Shown piece by piece: positions 62,317-64,000 of a stretch of DNA of 64,000 nucleotides (the first letter of the stretch is position 1; every line of letters starts with the position of its first letter). The notes under the pieces were generated by a model, which saw only the letters and a list, made by a program, of their open reading frames with translations, made no database searches and was not told the origin of the DNA. The position numbers and the translations under genes are program-made. The DNA is taken from positions 1,116,001-1,180,000 of the forward strand of contig MU008163.1 of NCBI GenBank assembly GCA_010909165.1. The letters are read 5' to 3'. The stretch comes from Anthoceros angustus (lineage: Eukaryota; Streptophyta; Anthocerotopsida; Anthocerotales; Anthocerotaceae).

Positions 62317-63340
62317 ATGGAGTTCTACCTTCGCTTTTGTCAAGAACACCCAGAAATACTAGCCGGGCAACGGTCATTCGAGAAATTGAAGCCATTTTTT
62401 GTTAAGAGCTTGCAAGAGCGCAATCTCTGCTGCTGTCGGTACCATGTGGAAATGGCATTCCTTAAAGATGCCTTCAATGACCTTCGGGGCACAGTCTCCA
62501 GGGTTCACCCCCATGGCCAGTGTCATTGTTCATGTCTGGTGTGTGCTCATCCTTTTAGCTCAGAAGCGCTTACTTGTAACACTGCCTCCACTTGTTTGGC
62601 TTTAGTCAAGACGCTATGTGAGTGCGTTCTTTGTGCAAAGGGTGAGGATGCTGCCTGGCATGCTTGTTAGGAACATGTGATAGGTGTGGTGTCAACACAC
62701 TTCCCTTCTGCCCTTCAGAGACTTGTGTTGATATTCAGGCAGATGCTGTTCTTAAGTGGCGCTGTTTTCAATATCAAGTAGTCGGAACGGATGCTTACGG
62801 CAACAACAAGAAAAGGATCAAACTAGTGTTTAAGGAAACACATCCTTCCGTGTTTGTGGAGTATCTGAAGGTAAGGCTGAAGGAGTTTGTGTTTCATGAT
62901 TACATCCAGCGGTAGCAGGGGATAGAGTTTAGACATTGTCTCGAATGGTTCCCACAGGATGTTGTGGTTTCATTGATCGATTTTGCTTAGAACTACACAT
63001 TTGGGGTCCACAATGAGATTCAATCCATGCATTGGTAGAACGACTAGGTTACTATTTTGGTGTTGGTTTTTTTATAGGCGCAATGGACCTATTGATGCAG
63101 AGGACCCTGGCCCATCAAATGAGAAGGACTATCACTTTTATATGAGCGACAACATGGCCATGACACACTGTATTTGTGCAACACTACCTGCTAAAATAGT
63201 GACAGTGGATGCGGGATTCCCTCAACCACGAGAACACTGGTGCTAGTCAGATGGGGCAGCCAGCCAATTCAAAGCTATTCGCCCTAGCTACTTTATTGCT
63301 CGGTATCCTAGCATCACATGTGAGTGTAACATGCTATGCA
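62317..63340 (+). pseudogene. Decayed DDE-type transposase-like gene, uncharacterised family
   Basis: After an acceptor-like 'gtgcag' the frame reads MEFYLRFCQEHPEILAGQRS, then CCCRYHVEMAFLKDAFNDL and a Cys-rich segment (CHCSCLVCAHPF, CECVLCAKGED). One frameshift at about 62,664 leads to TCDRCGVNTLPFCPSETC and VFVEYLKVRLKEFVFHDY. A stop-broken core follows: SLIDFA-stop-NYTFGVHNEIQSMHW (about 62,970-63,030), EKDYHFYMSDNMAMTHCICA (about 63,120-63,180) and SDGAASQFKAIRPSYFIARY (about 63,247-63,305). From memory, the order 'DFAENY..EIQSxHW / HYxxSDDxxHD / SDGxxxQFK' marks a widespread unnamed transposase family in plants, algae and animals, where the D residues would be catalytic. At least three stops make this copy inactive. 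Confidence 0.55.
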
Positions 63341-63513
63341 GCCGTTTTACAAAATGTTTTTGGCTCTGAAGTCTTGTGACCCAAATTCTGGTGCTATAAC
63401 GCAGATGTGGTTTTGTTGATATCTGTGTCATTGCTCTGATAGATGTGCGGTTGGGAGTGGGAGCTCAAATTTGTTCACATTGTTTCGGGTGCTGAGTTTA
63501 CCAAACTATGCTG

Positions 63514-64000
63514 TCACACTATGGATGTGAAGATGTGTGGATGTGTTTTTGTATGAGTGTGTGGATGTGGGGATGTGGGGATGTAGGGATGCAGGGATGT
63601 AGGGATGTGGGGATGTGGGGATGTGGGGATGTGGGGATGTGGGGATGTGGGGATGTGGGGATGTGGATGTGGATGTGGGGATGTGGGATGTGGGGATGTG
63701 GGATGGGGATGTGGGATGTGAGGATGTGGGGATGTGGGATGTGGGGATGTGGGGATGTAGGGATGTGGGATGTGGGGATGTGGGGATGTGGGATGTGGGG
63801 ATGTAGGGATGTGTGGATGTGGATGTAGGGATGTGGGTGTGGATGTGGATGTGTGGATGTCTGATGATGTGGATGTGGATGTGTGGATGTGTGGATGTGT
63901 GGATGTGTGGATGTGTGGATGTGTGGATGTGTGGATGTGTGGATGTGTCAATGATGTGTGGATGTGCTGATGATGTGTGGATGTATGGATATGTGGATGT
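63514..64000 (+). repeat. GGATGT-rich satellite running off the window end
   Basis: Starts near 'ctatggatgtgaagatg'. 63,560-63,830 is mostly (GTGGGGAT)n with 'gtggat' and 'gtagggat' variants; 63,840-64,000 is mostly (GTGTGGAT)n. The frames it opens on both strands (Met/Trp/Gly/Cys or His/Pro/Ser/Thr repeats) are compositional. The right end is not reached. Confidence 0.95.

Noticed and set aside
63508-63970. Met/Trp/Gly/Cys- and His/Pro/Ser/Thr-repeat frames
   Set aside because: Translation of the GGATGT satellite on either strand, not genes.
63514-64000. Telomere or CRISPR-like array
   Set aside because: Units are short and uninterrupted with no spacers, and differ from the plant telomere unit TTTAGGG. 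This is a eukaryotic satellite.

Overview
This is nuclear DNA from a land plant. Genes are split by short GT..AG introns. They include 4-coumarate:CoA ligase-like (4CL-like) genes, a secreted STIG1-type cysteine-rich protein, a plastid FLO6/PTST2-like repeat protein and a plant-type AIMP1/Arc1p-like tRNA-binding protein, among Ty1/copia retrotransposons, a LINE and satellite-like repeats. I cannot name the species. A spore-bearing plant (bryophyte or lycophyte) is a guess from the style of the 4CL-like family.

Layout. (1) 1-1.6 kb: T-rich tandem repeat of about 600 bp. (2) 1.6-5.3 kb: a decayed intron-containing gene with a coiled coil. (3) 5.9-8.0 kb: a minus-strand, 5'-truncated LINE. (4) 8.0-18.4 kb: two decayed copies (A, B) of one Ty1/copia family, each with an odd leader of about 600 bp that is almost pure G+C; copy B ends in an inverted LTR piece. 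(5) 18.4-27.5 kb: retroelement debris, GC-rich minisatellites, a 650-bp (TTTTCTC)n tract, an uncharacterised coiled-coil frame with one stop codon, and a young copia deletion derivative (copy C) with a 5-bp target duplication. (6) 27.6-48.0 kb: a 4CL-like cluster. Two genes are intact at the ends (27.57-30.06 kb and 45.45-48.04 kb, both minus strand). Between them lie six broken copies in two units of about 6.75 kb (30,631-37,392 and 37,393-44,127) that form a tandem duplication. (7) 49.1-57.2 kb: single-copy genes: STIG1-like (minus), FLO6/PTST2-like (minus) and AIMP1/Arc1p-like (plus, 14 exons). (8) 57.2-64 kb: a displaced 4CL-like fragment, a decayed uncharacterised DDE-type transposase gene, and a GGATGT-rich satellite that runs off the end.

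Genes working together. The 4CL-like genes belong to the adenylate-forming acyl/aryl-CoA ligases. The intact 45.4-48.0 kb gene ends in AKL, a peroxisomal PTS1-type tripeptide, so an OPCL1-like peroxisomal CoA ligase is more likely than a lignin-pathway 4CL. The other intact gene has lost the usual ATP-binding signature. The remaining genes look like unrelated housekeeping or cell-wall/plastid genes.

Two patterns affect trust in the sequence. The two 6.75-kb units differ mostly in homopolymer length, and the short versions sit in the middle (about 35.7-42.2 kb), as expected for unpolished or falsely duplicated long-read assembly. The copia copies A and B differ from copy C mainly at CAG/CTG sites, the plant CHG methylation context, which suggests methylation-associated base-calling error. 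Many frameshifts may therefore not be real.
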